A stretch of 64,000 nt of DNA, taken from Fructobacillus evanidus (lineage in GTDB: Bacteria > Bacillota > Bacilli > Lactobacillales > Lactobacillaceae). The translations under genes and the position numbers were made by a program. The stretch spans positions 62,001-126,000 of the forward strand of contig NZ_CAUZLM010000001.1 of NCBI RefSeq assembly GCF_963580165.1. The letters are read 5' to 3'. This document shows, piece after piece, positions 49,563 through 58,516 of the stretch (positions are counted from its first letter, which is position 1; every line of letters starts with the position of its first letter). Under the pieces are notes generated by a model. That model made no database searches, was not told the origin of the DNA, and saw only the letters and a program-made list of their open reading frames with translations.

Positions 49563-51014
49563 ATGAATTTTTTTCTTAATCAAGGTATGGGTCATGGAAA
49601 TTCGGGTGTCGAACATGCTCAGTTTTATCGAGCGCAATGTTTTTTAGACCGACAACTACCATTCAAAATTATCTTTACTGATTTACTCCAAGATTTGCAT
49701 GTTCATATGCGCGAATGGCATTTGCCGGAAAATCAGGTCATTGGCCTTTATGATTTTCTGTTAGCCACTAATCCTTTCGATTATCTGGATAATGGTTTGC
49801 CAGCAGAAGAAGTGCAAAAGAGCCATGAAAAAATCTTAATTGATCAAACCGATACGCAACGGATTATCACGACTCAAAGCTCTGGTAACTATCAAATCCG
49901 CCGTTTACGCGATAAGATTTTTAGTACAGAAAAAAATATTTATATCGTTGATGATGCCCACGTTTTCTTAACAAAGGGGGACCACCAGGTTGAGTGGTCG
50001 TACCGACAAGGTCCGGGCGAAAAGGTCATGCAAGATATTCACCTAACTAATTTCTTGGGGGAGGATTATTACTTCTTTACCTTTGATGAATTGGTGACCT
50101 TTTTCTTAAATCAGCTAGCAGCACACTTTGGGCAAAATACGTACTTTGTCGATCGTGGAACCTTCTACGATGAAACCTTGGTCCGGCAAAAAGCGGCTGG
50201 TTCGACGCAAAAAATCGTTGGTATGGTTCATGCGAACCATAAGGTAAGCGAAGAGAACGGGCGTATCCTCTTTAACAATTTTTATCAGTACACGTTGGAC
50301 CATTTAGACCAGTATGATGCGGTGGTTGTGGCCACTAAGGCGCAGAAAGCGGCTCTTAAGGCTGATTTGCAAGGTCATACCGCAGAGAAAAACCTGGATA
50401 AGATATATGCCATTCCGGTGGGTGGGGTTACCCACCTTGGCCAAGCAAAGACCAGAAAAAATCAAAAGTTGAACCTAGTGACAGCTTCTCGTCTGCACGA
50501 AGAAAAGCATATTGACCAAATTATTGATGCAGTTCAAGTTTTGGTCGAACGTGGTCAAGATGTTAATCTAACAATCTACGGCGCCGGCGCCGAAGATCAG
50601 AAATTAGCCCAGCAGATTAAGGATTTAGGTTTAACCAACCGAGTCGTCTTAGCCGGGTTATCTCAGCATATGACAAAGGACCTACAGCGCCATGATGTTT
50701 TTGTTTCTGCATCATATTCGGAAGGATTTGGTTTGACGTATCTGGAAGCATTAGGTCAAGGGCTGCCAGTCGCTAGTTATGCGAATAATTTTGGCGCCAA
50801 GGAATTGATTCATCCTGGAGAAAATGGCTATTTGGCTGACTTTTCGACAAGCGATGCCAATCGAAAAAGTAATGTGGATCAGCTTGCTGATGCCATTTTG
50901 TCTTGCTTCCAGGATTATGACCGACTTTCGGCCGGTGCGATTGCCTCTTGCCAGCCGTTTTTAACAGAAAATGTTGCTGATCAATGGGTCAAACTGGAGG
51001 AAGAACTATCGTGA
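49563..51014 (+). CDS. gtfA: Accessory Sec glycosyltransferase GtfA-like
   Basis: This encodes 483 residues from the ATG at 49563 (MNFFLNQGMGHGNSGVEHAQ), which matches the start of GtfA proteins; a GTG at 49557 is an alternative. Between the Rossmann halves is an added beta-rich region (about 85-200) like DUF1975. The C-terminal GT4 half has NLVTASRLHEEKHIDQIID and the donor-site motif SASYSEGFGLTYLEALGQG. GtfA with GtfB adds GlcNAc to serine-rich adhesins before their export. There is no clear ribosome site; TATAAG ends five bases before the ATG. It overlaps gtfB by four bases. Confidence 0.85.
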   Translation: MNFFLNQGMGHGNSGVEHAQFYRAQCFLDRQLPFKIIFTDLLQDLHVHMREWHLPENQVIGLYDFLLATNPFDYLDNGLPAEEVQKSHEKILIDQTDTQRIITTQSSGNYQIRRLRDKIFSTEKNIYIVDDAHVFLTKGDHQVEWSYRQGPGEKVMQDIHLTNFLGEDYYFFTFDELVTFFLNQLAAHFGQNTYFVDRGTFYDETLVRQKAAGSTQKIVGMVHANHKVSEENGRILFNNFYQYTLDHLDQYDAVVVATKAQKAALKADLQGHTAEKNLDKIYAIPVGGVTHLGQAKTRKNQKLNLVTASRLHEEKHIDQIIDAVQVLVERGQDVNLTIYGAGAEDQKLAQQIKDLGLTNRVVLAGLSQHMTKDLQRHDVFVSASYSEGFGLTYLEALGQGLPVASYANNFGAKELIHPGENGYLADFSTSDANRKSNVDQLADAILSCFQDYDRLSAGAIASCQPFLTENVADQWVKLEEELS

Positions 51015-51844
51015 AAGTTGCCTTAATTAATAGTTTTGATGAACGCAACCAGCAAGCGGTGGCTTGGCAAATTGACCAAGTTCTTGCTGGTGAACTAGAT
51101 GAATTGTGGTTAGCAACTCCGCACGAAGATGCCGTTCAAATCGCTCGGGATCTTGGTTTGGAATTGCACCAGGTCTTTGACCTTTGCAGTCAAAGTTACC
51201 TAGCAGACCAAGTTGATGGAGAAGGGCTCTGGTTTTATGACTTAAAGGTTCCTGACCAGGGACAGTTGATTGTGAACAAGGACTGGACGAAAAGCATTTC
51301 TGTGGCCGGACACTTGGTGGCGGATGTTCGCTGGTTTGCGAATTCTAACCGGCTCGTGCAGGCAGTGACTTGGCAAAATGCAGGTGGCCAAGAGGATCGT
51401 AAAGATATTTACCAACGCAACGGCCGTTTATTTGCCAAACAGTATTTCAGTAATGGGCAACTGCTCCAATCTGATTTTTATGTTGGCTTTGACGAAATGG
51501 TCTGCCAGGAGTTTTACTTCCAGGGGATGCGTAACTTTGTCCTCGATAAAAATCAGCGTCACTATGACTCTGCGGAGAATTACCTGAAGGACGTGATGGA
51601 AAAGCAAGGTCAAAACGATATCAACATTAGCACTGTTGACCGTTGTTTGGTATTGGCACCTACTGGAACAACGTTGGCCCTTCCACAGGGTGTCTTGGAT
51701 GAACAGGAAAATGTCTGGCCTGATTTGGTCATGGTATTAACAAATCCAAATCATGCTGTTACTCGTGTGTTGGTGGCTAAAATGGATCAAGACAAACTAA
51801 AAGAGGCAGGGCTGCCGTTAGACAAGGTTGAACTGTTTGCTTGA
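51011..51844 (+). CDS. gtfB: GtfB-like accessory glycosyltransferase subunit, short
   Basis: This encodes 277 residues from a GTG start at 51011, 8 bases after GGAGGAA. Streptococcal GtfB has about 440. The middle (VRWFANSNRLVQAVTWQN, then KDIYQRNGRLFAKQYFSNG and QLLQSDFYVGFDEMV) matches the added beta domain of GtfB that binds the polypeptide substrate. The N-terminal part (VKVALINSFDERNQQAVAWQ) looks like a new Rossmann strand, and the large C-terminal donor half seems missing. It could act as a chaperone subunit for GtfA. The frame shows no obvious frameshift, and asp1 begins 22 bases after its stop. Confidence 0.75.
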   Translation: MKVALINSFDERNQQAVAWQIDQVLAGELDELWLATPHEDAVQIARDLGLELHQVFDLCSQSYLADQVDGEGLWFYDLKVPDQGQLIVNKDWTKSISVAGHLVADVRWFANSNRLVQAVTWQNAGGQEDRKDIYQRNGRLFAKQYFSNGQLLQSDFYVGFDEMVCQEFYFQGMRNFVLDKNQRHYDSAENYLKDVMEKQGQNDINISTVDRCLVLAPTGTTLALPQGVLDEQENVWPDLVMVLTNPNHAVTRVLVAKMDQDKLKEAGLPLDKVELFA

Positions 51845-51865
51845 GGTTGATAAAGGAGAGAAGCC

Positions 51866-53299
51866 TTGAACATAACCTTATTGCCGACTTGGCAAGAAAA
51901 TTCGAACTCAAAAAATGAGGTTGATAGTAGCCTGGCATTGACCAAGCTCTTTTTGCGAGCAGAAGACCAGGTGACCGTTATTTTTGCCAATTACCTGCCT
52001 CGGTTAAGAACTTGGCTTGGACAGGCTCATATCGAGGGTGTTCGCTATTGGTCAGCTTATGATGAACTACAACAAGTAACGTTGAAAGACCGACAACCAC
52101 TTGATTTAACAGACTTTACGTGGCCTAAAAATGCCGAATTTATTCGAATGTATGATCGAATTACGGTTTTGGTCGACTTGGTTCACTACGCGACCATTTA
52201 CTTTACTTATCCAAAGGCGGATTTGATTGATCGAATTGACTTGCTCAGAGACGGTCAAGTTTACCAACAGCTCACAATTGATGATCGGGGCTTTGTTTCG
52301 CGGGTGTTGACTTACCAAGGCGATGTACTGAATACGATTGACTACCTTAGCCAAAGTGGGACGGTTGTCGCAACAGAAAATTGTCAGACTGGTCAAGTTC
52401 AGGCGCTGTTGCCAAATGGTTCTGAACAAACTTTTGCTAAAATCGATACCTTGATTGAACAGCTCGTGGTCTTACACATCCAATCGCTTTCAGATCAAAC
52501 GATTCTTGTAGAACCTTCGGCCGAAAACCTAGCGATTGCCCAAAGAGTTCAGGACGATAAGCGAGTCCTAGTCCTAGACTATCCCTTCTATGGCGCTGAA
52601 ATCAACCAAGAGTTAGGACCAAATGATCTCCTATCTTTTCAAACAGTGACTGGCCAAGTGCCACTTGCCTCTTCGTTCAATCAGGCTCACCAACCAATTG
52701 TATTGGGGCCCTTTGCTGTTGATTTGGCGACTAAAAACGCCGTACCGAAGGAACATTTTGTTTGCTACTGGCGCTTAGGTGCACTTTCAGCTGATTACGC
52801 CAACCATATTTTTACGACGCTTTTTGACCTGGCGATTGAGCATGAAGATTTGGTCATCATTGTTGAAAACGATATGTGGCAGGTTGGTTTTCAACAATTA
52901 TTAACTGAAAAATTAGGTCAGCTGGCTCAAAATCAGATCTTAGCTTTTGAACGATTAGAGACTTTGCCAGCCCAGTTTGTCCTTCTGGATTGGCAGGGAC
53001 CAAAAAAGCGGCAGGAATACCTACAGACAGCTTCGGTCGTCATTGATCTTGCTGATCAGGTTGATTTATCACTTCAAGCCCAGGCATTAGCACATGGATT
53101 ACCTTCACTGACTAAGACCCAAACTGCTTACCAAGCGCCAGAAATGCAGCATATTGAAACTGTTAATGATATTGTCACTAGTCTGAATTGGCTTCTTAAT
53201 CAGAACAATTGGCAGAGTGTTCAAAAGGCGTTAATACAGGTCCAAGCGGATTATGCCAGTGATGCTTTGGCTGCCAAATGGCGGTTGGAACTGCACTGA
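51866..53299 (+). CDS. asp1: Accessory Sec system protein Asp1
   Basis: This encodes 477 residues from a TTG start at 51866, placed after AAAGGAGAG. It begins ITLLPTWQENSNSKNEVDS, has RIDLLRDGQVYQQLTIDDRG and VSRVLTYQGDVLNTIDYLS in the middle (the region shared by Asp1 and glycosyltransferases), and has a degenerate GT-B C-terminal half. Asp1 has lost GT catalysis and works with Asp2 and Asp3 in presenting glycosylated serine-rich proteins to SecA2. The family call is from these motifs plus its place between gtfB and asp2. Confidence 0.85.
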   Translation: MNITLLPTWQENSNSKNEVDSSLALTKLFLRAEDQVTVIFANYLPRLRTWLGQAHIEGVRYWSAYDELQQVTLKDRQPLDLTDFTWPKNAEFIRMYDRITVLVDLVHYATIYFTYPKADLIDRIDLLRDGQVYQQLTIDDRGFVSRVLTYQGDVLNTIDYLSQSGTVVATENCQTGQVQALLPNGSEQTFAKIDTLIEQLVVLHIQSLSDQTILVEPSAENLAIAQRVQDDKRVLVLDYPFYGAEINQELGPNDLLSFQTVTGQVPLASSFNQAHQPIVLGPFAVDLATKNAVPKEHFVCYWRLGALSADYANHIFTTLFDLAIEHEDLVIIVENDMWQVGFQQLLTEKLGQLAQNQILAFERLETLPAQFVLLDWQGPKKRQEYLQTASVVIDLADQVDLSLQAQALAHGLPSLTKTQTAYQAPEMQHIETVNDIVTSLNWLLNQNNWQSVQKALIQVQADYASDALAAKWRLELH

Positions 53300-53407
53300 T
53301 TGAAGCAATAGTTGTTCGTCAGGAAGGTTATTAAGTTTGATAAAATTGGCATCATTAAGCTACTTATAACCAACTGAATACTGAATAATTTTTGAAGGAG
53401 GACCGCG

Positions 53408-54946
53408 ATGGCCCAAATGTCAATTTTACAAATTGGAGAAACGGATTGGACTGCCCAGGTTCAAAACGAAAATTTGGACTGGCATTATACAGCCAGCCTG
53501 GACTTGCCGTTCCTGTTGGCTCGACAACAAGATCCCAGTTTTTTAGCTTATACATACGTCCTATTGACTGATTCTGTAATCGATTCGACTGTTTTAGCCC
53601 GACAAATCAGGGAATGGCCTGCTTACCGAGTTATTTATTTAGGTGATGCGGTGGGCTTTAACTTGGAACTGAAGCAGGCTTTGGATGACCGTGGTGCTTT
53701 TTATTTTCACGAAAATGCTCCAGAAGCGGTCGCTAATCGAATTATTCGTGACCTTTATTTGGGTCAGGCGGGCTTTCCAACTCGTTTTTCTGAAACGCAG
53801 TTTTTACCGGTAAAAAATTATCGTTGGCGGCTGAAAAGGTCAGGTCGATTTTCAACTGCTATTAATGGTGACTTTGGCGCTGAGTACCAGCAAATTGGCA
53901 CACTTAAGACTTTCCCGGGGGACTATCAGCCCGGCCAGGAAAACCTCGTTTACTGTGAATATGACCAAACTGGGGATGCCGAATTGGCATTGTGCTTTGT
54001 TTTTTATCATAATGGCAATTTACAGCAATTACAGATGATTCAAGGCTCGGCAATGCACCGGCTGACGGCGATTAAGGCACCATATCAGTATCAGGACTAT
54101 CAAATTCTCGTGCTTGCGAAGGGGAAGGGAACCTTGGACCTGCATAATGTCCACCAACGGCGGTCTCGTCATGGCTTGGGGTACTTTTTGCCAGGCGGGA
54201 GACGTGATATGACCGAGGATGGGCAGGAAGTCCTCTCCTACTTTAACCCGGGTACTAAAAAGGGGCCACTCGTTGTCCTCTTTGTCGGCACTCGCCTTTA
54301 CGTTGAGGGCTTTGAGATGATGGGGCCTTTGTCGGATTTAGGCTATCCATACTTAATTTTCACGGATCCCAGAACGCAAGGCGGGGCCTTTATGGTTGGT
54401 AATGAAGAATACGAGGATTTGGTCAAGGAAAAAATCAGGAGTGCTCAAGAAACGGTACGAGTAACGGCTGATGAACTGATTTTTGCCGGGTATTCGATGG
54501 GCTCTTATGCTGCCATGTATTATGCTGGTCAGCTTGCTGCTGACCACTTAGTCTTGGCCAAGCCAATTATTAATTTGGGGACCTTCACTGCTAAGGGGGC
54601 CTTTGCTCATAGTGGCGTTAACCATGATTGGATTTTAGATGTTCGCTACTTGTTAACTGGTCGGCTTGATCAGTCTGATACCGAACGTTTAGACCAAAAA
54701 CTTTGGCATTCGTTGGACCAACTGACTTGGCGCAATGGCGAGGTTTCACTCTTTACGATGACTCAGGACGAATATGATGGCGAATCATTACCAAAACTAT
54801 TGGAATACTTCCGTAATCATGATGTCGTCGTTAATCGCGAGCAAGTGCCTGGTCACCATGAAGATCAGGTAGATGCCATGGTTGAGTTTTTGAAAAAAGA
54901 GATTGGTCGACAGGCCAAAACAATTAAACAGGAGGGCTGGCGTTAA
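53408..54946 (+). CDS. asp2: Accessory Sec system protein Asp2
   Basis: This encodes 512 residues, the usual Asp2 length, after GAAGGAGGACC. The C-terminal half is an alpha/beta hydrolase: DELIFAGYSMGSYAAMYYAG carries the nucleophile elbow (about Ser 363), with an acidic residue and VPGHHEDQVDAM (His) near the end. In streptococci Asp2 O-acetylates GlcNAc on the serine-rich substrate and is needed for export. The intact GYSMGS motif suggests that the enzyme is active. Overlaps asp3 by one base (TAATG). The 108-base gap before it has no clear promoter. Confidence 0.88.
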   Translation: MAQMSILQIGETDWTAQVQNENLDWHYTASLDLPFLLARQQDPSFLAYTYVLLTDSVIDSTVLARQIREWPAYRVIYLGDAVGFNLELKQALDDRGAFYFHENAPEAVANRIIRDLYLGQAGFPTRFSETQFLPVKNYRWRLKRSGRFSTAINGDFGAEYQQIGTLKTFPGDYQPGQENLVYCEYDQTGDAELALCFVFYHNGNLQQLQMIQGSAMHRLTAIKAPYQYQDYQILVLAKGKGTLDLHNVHQRRSRHGLGYFLPGGRRDMTEDGQEVLSYFNPGTKKGPLVVLFVGTRLYVEGFEMMGPLSDLGYPYLIFTDPRTQGGAFMVGNEEYEDLVKEKIRSAQETVRVTADELIFAGYSMGSYAAMYYAGQLAADHLVLAKPIINLGTFTAKGAFAHSGVNHDWILDVRYLLTGRLDQSDTERLDQKLWHSLDQLTWRNGEVSLFTMTQDEYDGESLPKLLEYFRNHDVVVNREQVPGHHEDQVDAMVEFLKKEIGRQAKTIKQEGWR

Positions 54947-56751
54947 TGCAATATCAAATTTATTGGCAACCACAAACAGTCCTTCATGAATTACAAGGGG
55001 CGATGGTCGACTTTATCAAAGAGGATGAGGTGCATTATACAAACCACTTTTTACCTTCTGGTCAGGTAATTGCCTCATGGACGGATGCAGCGAATTATTA
55101 TCAGGATAAGTCTTTTTCTGATTTGCCCCGATTGAAGCCCGGTCGAATTTATAAGACTACCCGGCGGGTACAAAATTCCAAACGAATGCACGCCTACTTG
55201 AACTGGACTTTTTTTGATGAAAAGAATCAAATTATCAGTAGCCAGTATCAAAACAGTGACTTTTTGGACTTAAAGGTGCCAAAAGTTTATGATCATTATC
55301 AGTTAGATTTAATGTCGGCTGGAACGGGTGATTTTACCTTTTATGAGGTTACAATGGCGGAAAAAGTCGATGGCTGGCTTTTGGACCAGGATCACCAACT
55401 CACAGGACACCTTGGGGCTTATTTGGATGTACCAAATCAGGTGGTCAGTAAGACCCTGCGGGTAGTCATCGGAGAACCGGAATTTCGTCAAACCAGTTAT
55501 CCAATTCAAGCGGTGAAAAAATCACCCCAGGCGGTCTTGTACCTTGCCACCGATTTGCTTCACTACCAAGATTTTTATAATGAAGAAGTTTTGAAAGTGA
55601 TTAGTCAATCCAAGAAGGAAGCTCGTTCTAAGGATGTTGAGTTTGTTGGCTACGGTTTGGTTTCTTCAATGGTGGCATTGCAATACCGTCAGGCCGTGAA
55701 GGGGGCAAAGGCAATTGTTGCCAATCCTGATCAGCTCATTTTGCCATCAGGGATTAACCATTATTCGACTGATTTATCGGCTTTTTTGTTTTCGCTACCA
55801 GAAAAAATTAAGGGATTAATGAGTGCCGATGACAGCTTATTGGTCCATTACTCTTTGGCGGAAAATCCTAGTTCTGTCCGGATTACTCGCCCTCAGGCAG
55901 AACTTTTGCAACAGCTATCTTACCCTGAATGGCCAGAAAGCCGGCAGGAAAAACTTGAGCGAATTCAATCAGAGCGTGAGGCTGAAAAGCAACGTAAAAA
56001 AGAGGCACAGGCCCAAAAAAAACGGACAAAACAGCTAGTTCCTAGTAGTGAAACAAAGAACGATGCACTACCAGTTGACCAACAGAAGAATCAGCAGGAT
56101 GCTGTGAATGAAAGCGATAAAAAAAGCGGACTAGCAACTGGTACCGGTACGAATCAAGGTGTTGCACCGGATCAACCCTTGCCACCGTTAGGACCAGTAC
56201 TAGTGCCTCGTGACTTACCGCCATTGTCTAAGGTGAGTCAAGAAGAGGCGCTATCTCAACTAGGGATTTCTGTCAATCAAAGTCAAGTAGTGGACCAGCC
56301 TTCAGAGTCCTCAGATGGTCTCCCATTGGTAAATTTGGCTCCAGAAAAATCAGCTCAGGCGGATGAAGAAGAAACTGAAGCACCAGATAAAAATGATGTA
56401 GAAAAATTGGTGGAATTAGATTCAACCAGCGCAAAAGAATCTGTGGAGTTAGACCAAAACAATGCAAAAGAGTCTGAAGGTTCAAATCAGTCCGATGCAG
56501 AAGAACACACCGACGCAGAGCATGATAATAGCGGTCAAGAACAAAAAAGTGCTTTAGATGCTGGCGAGGCGCCACAAGCAGAGCAGTTGGCAACTGAACC
56601 AAGTCAGGTGATAGAAGATGAAGCACACTCGGCAACGAGCGAAGCACAGGAAACGAGCGAAGCACAGGAAACGAGAGAGCAACGAATCGCGAGTGCTGAA
56701 GCAAATCGCCAGAGGCAGCTCTTAGGTTTTTTCACTAGAAATCGGACTTAA
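54946..56751 (+). CDS. asp3: Accessory Sec protein Asp3 with extra C-terminal hydrolase-like and acidic regions
   Basis: This encodes 601 residues; Asp3 alone is about 150-300. Residues 1-145 match Asp3 (IYWQPQTVLHELQGAMV, a HYTNHFLPSG turn, LNWTFFDEKNQIISSQY). Residues about 180-330 resemble the Asp2 hydrolase: VEFVGYGLVSSMVALQYRQ against Asp2's ADELIFAGYSMGSYAAMYY, but Gly replaces the nucleophile Ser (about 237), so it looks like a dead copy. Residues about 335-365 form a basic coiled coil, and 366-601 an acidic, Ser/Glu/Asp-rich disordered tail with an 18-base direct repeat at 56640-56676. Last gene of the cluster; SecA2 and SecY2 genes do not follow. Confidence 0.8.
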   Translation: MQYQIYWQPQTVLHELQGAMVDFIKEDEVHYTNHFLPSGQVIASWTDAANYYQDKSFSDLPRLKPGRIYKTTRRVQNSKRMHAYLNWTFFDEKNQIISSQYQNSDFLDLKVPKVYDHYQLDLMSAGTGDFTFYEVTMAEKVDGWLLDQDHQLTGHLGAYLDVPNQVVSKTLRVVIGEPEFRQTSYPIQAVKKSPQAVLYLATDLLHYQDFYNEEVLKVISQSKKEARSKDVEFVGYGLVSSMVALQYRQAVKGAKAIVANPDQLILPSGINHYSTDLSAFLFSLPEKIKGLMSADDSLLVHYSLAENPSSVRITRPQAELLQQLSYPEWPESRQEKLERIQSEREAEKQRKKEAQAQKKRTKQLVPSSETKNDALPVDQQKNQQDAVNESDKKSGLATGTGTNQGVAPDQPLPPLGPVLVPRDLPPLSKVSQEEALSQLGISVNQSQVVDQPSESSDGLPLVNLAPEKSAQADEEETEAPDKNDVEKLVELDSTSAKESVELDQNNAKESEGSNQSDAEEHTDAEHDNSGQEQKSALDAGEAPQAEQLATEPSQVIEDEAHSATSEAQETSEAQETREQRIASAEANRQRQLLGFFTRNRT

Positions 56752-56789
56752 TCTCGACACTGATAGTCATCAACGTATTTTTAACGCTT

Positions 56790-56826
56790 AAAAAGCCCCG
56801 AAATTTTAGAATTTCGGGGCTTTTTT
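56790..56826. terminator. Bidirectional terminator after asp3
   Basis: AAAAAGCCCCGAAATT pairs exactly with AATTTCGGGGCTTTTT around a 4-base loop. Confidence 0.92.
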
Positions 56827-56843
56827 TGCTAGTAATTTATTTA

Positions 56844-57494
56844 TTAGTGGTTAGCGACTGTAAAGCGTTGATTAAGGTGCTTTGGCTCGTGGTATTCGGC
56901 CACTAAGACGTTGGCAAGCGTATCACCTGTCACCACTGATTTTCCTTCATCGTTAGTCAAAAGATCATCTTGGCCGATTAATGGCTTTGGATCGGCCGGA
57001 CCAGCGATAAATTCCATGGATGGTGAAATCCCAAACCAAGAAACGTTTTCAACGTTTTTCAAGAAATCGAGTTCGAGTACCTGGTTGGCTGGGCCGCTGA
57101 CCCATGCCTCTGATCCAGGAATCTTCTTTAAATCGTCAAGTAAGAGATGGCGGTCATCTCCGGTGTGAAGTGAAGCAGCGCCAAGAATAAAGGCCAGGCG
57201 AGGCTTTTCTTGTTCACGGACGAGGTGAACGAGGTGGGCAGCCAAATCAATTTGCAAGAAAGCCTTGGTTGGAGCCGAGAAAGAATCGACAACAACGTCA
57301 AAAGCTGAAAGATCGTCCTTTGTTAAGTCAAAGGCGTCTTTTTGCAATGTGCTAATGGCTGGAAATTCCTTTTTCAAATCAGCGAGCTTTTCGGCTGACC
57401 GACCATTGGCAGTAACTTCGTCGCCAGCAGCTAATGCTGCCTTGACCGTTGCTGACCCCGCCATTCCTGTTGCGCCAATAATTAATACTTTCAT
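56844..57494 (-). CDS. NAD(P)-binding oxidoreductase, atypical SDR
   Basis: This encodes 216 residues; GAAGGAG precedes the ATG. The N-terminal VLIIGATGMAGSATVKAALA is the nucleotide loop of atypical short-chain dehydrogenases (YwnB/NmrA-like), and the fold continues through FDVVVDSFSA and FILGAASLH. The classical Tyr-x-x-x-Lys is not evident, as in the NAD(P)H-sensing group. It is monocistronic with an operator-like palindrome overlapping its transcription start (57551-57581). Substrate unknown; a redox-responsive role is plausible. Confidence 0.8.
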   Translation of the reverse strand: MKVLIIGATGMAGSATVKAALAAGDEVTANGRSAEKLADLKKEFPAISTLQKDAFDLTKDDLSAFDVVVDSFSAPTKAFLQIDLAAHLVHLVREQEKPRLAFILGAASLHTGDDRHLLLDDLKKIPGSEAWVSGPANQVLELDFLKNVENVSWFGISPSMEFIAGPADPKPLIGQDDLLTNDEGKSVVTGDTLANVLVAEYHEPKHLNQRFTVANH

Positions 57495-57550
57495 GAAAAC
57501 TCCTTCCGATGCTAAGACTGTGTTGGTTATTTGAATTAAAAGGTGATGCT

Positions 57551-57589
57551 CATTGTTGTATTTTTAAAAGATACAACAATGAAATTATA
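57551..57589 (-). promoter_or_regulatory. Promoter and perfect inverted repeat before the oxidoreductase
   Basis: On the minus strand TATAAT (57584-57589), preceded by TGG (extended -10), is directly followed by CATTGTTGTAT (57571-57581 complement), 9 bases, and ATACAACAATG (57551-57561 complement), an exact 11-pair dyad. It covers the expected start of transcription, typical of a repressor site. No regulator gene is adjacent. Confidence 0.65.
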
Positions 57590-57660
57590 CCATACTATCT
57601 GAATTCATTATAGGTCTGATAGCTGATTTTACCAATGGGCCTTGTTGGTTTTAGTGATAG

Positions 57661-57697
57661 AAAAAAGAGCTGATCAGCGGCTGGTCGGCTCTTTTGA
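57661..57697 (-). terminator. Terminator of the TSUP gene
   Basis: AAAAGAGCTGATCAGC pairs with CTGGTCGGCTCTTTT with two mismatches; the T run is on the minus strand. Confidence 0.78.
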
Positions 57698-57715
57698 ATA
57701 ATCATGATTTAATTT

Positions 57716-58516
57716 TTAGAAGTAAGCCTTCACGAAGAGGTCGACGGCCAACAAGACTGCTAAAATACTAACAATGATTTTTAATGTCTTATCTGGGATA
57801 ATGCGGACGATTTTTGGACCGATATAGCCACCGATAAAGAGGCCGATTCCCATTGGAATGGCTAGTTCCCAGTAAATGTGAGAAGAAAAGGCGTAGATTA
57901 GGGTTGCAATCAAGTTTGATGCACCAAGAGAAACGTTCTTGACAGCATTGTATGAAGAAAAGTTCATCGTGGTTGTGGCAGAAAGGATGGCCAAAAGCAT
58001 CACACCACCGGCCGCACCGAAGTAACCACAGTACATTCCAACCAATAAGATGGCGATGGAAATCACCGTCTTATAGACTGGTGAATGGGCATCGTTTTCC
58101 ATTGATTCATCGCGAGTCAAGTTGAGCGGGTTTGACTTTGACTTATTGATTTGTGAGAAAAGGAGTAGACCGGCAAGCAAGACAAAGAAGGGAACAATCT
58201 TAGAAAAATAGGAAGCGGGCTGTGAAAGGAGTAGCCAAGCGCCAAGGATTGATCCTAAAATTGTTAATGGAAAAATTTTAATTAATTCTTTTTTGTGGCT
58301 GGTTAATTCCTTTTTGGAAGAAAACATTGAACCAAAACCGGTCATCACGAGGGCTGCGGTGTTCGTGACATCAGCAAAAACTGGTGGAATACCGACCGCT
58401 AAAAGTGCGGGATAGGAAACAAGGGAGGCCAGTCCTGCAGTGGTACTGACGATTCCGGCTAAAATCCCCATCGGGAGAAGGAAAAGGAAAGCTTGTAAAT
58501 AATGGTCTGTTATCAT
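57716..58516 (-). CDS. TSUP (TauE/SafE) family transporter
   Basis: This encodes 266 residues with eight hydrophobic helices in two halves. The first half starts LLPMGILAGIVSTTAGLASL and the second GMYCGYFGAAGGVMLLAILS, the repeated G-x-x-x-G-x-x-G-G signature of sulfite/sulfonate-type exporters. It lies in the cytoplasmic membrane. AAAGGAG stands 12-13 bases before the ATG with a long A/T spacer (ACAATTTTTTTTT), which is longer than usual. The substrate (sulfite, sulfoacetate or other organosulfur anion) cannot be told. Confidence 0.85.
   Translation of the reverse strand: MITDHYLQAFLFLLPMGILAGIVSTTAGLASLVSYPALLAVGIPPVFADVTNTAALVMTGFGSMFSSKKELTSHKKELIKIFPLTILGSILGAWLLLSQPASYFSKIVPFFVLLAGLLLFSQINKSKSNPLNLTRDESMENDAHSPVYKTVISIAILLVGMYCGYFGAAGGVMLLAILSATTTMNFSSYNAVKNVSLGASNLIATLIYAFSSHIYWELAIPMGIGLFIGGYIGPKIVRIIPDKTLKIIVSILAVLLAVDLFVKAYF

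Noticed and set aside
49552..49565. Leaderless start for gtfA (TATAAG five bases before the ATG)
   Set aside because: The -10 match is weaker and the spacing shorter than for rsgA and rimM; read-through from pta is also possible, so I did not list it as a finding.
56273..56704. 143-residue minus-strand frame inside asp3
   Set aside because: Leu/Pro-rich shadow of the acidic repeat tail; no ribosome site.
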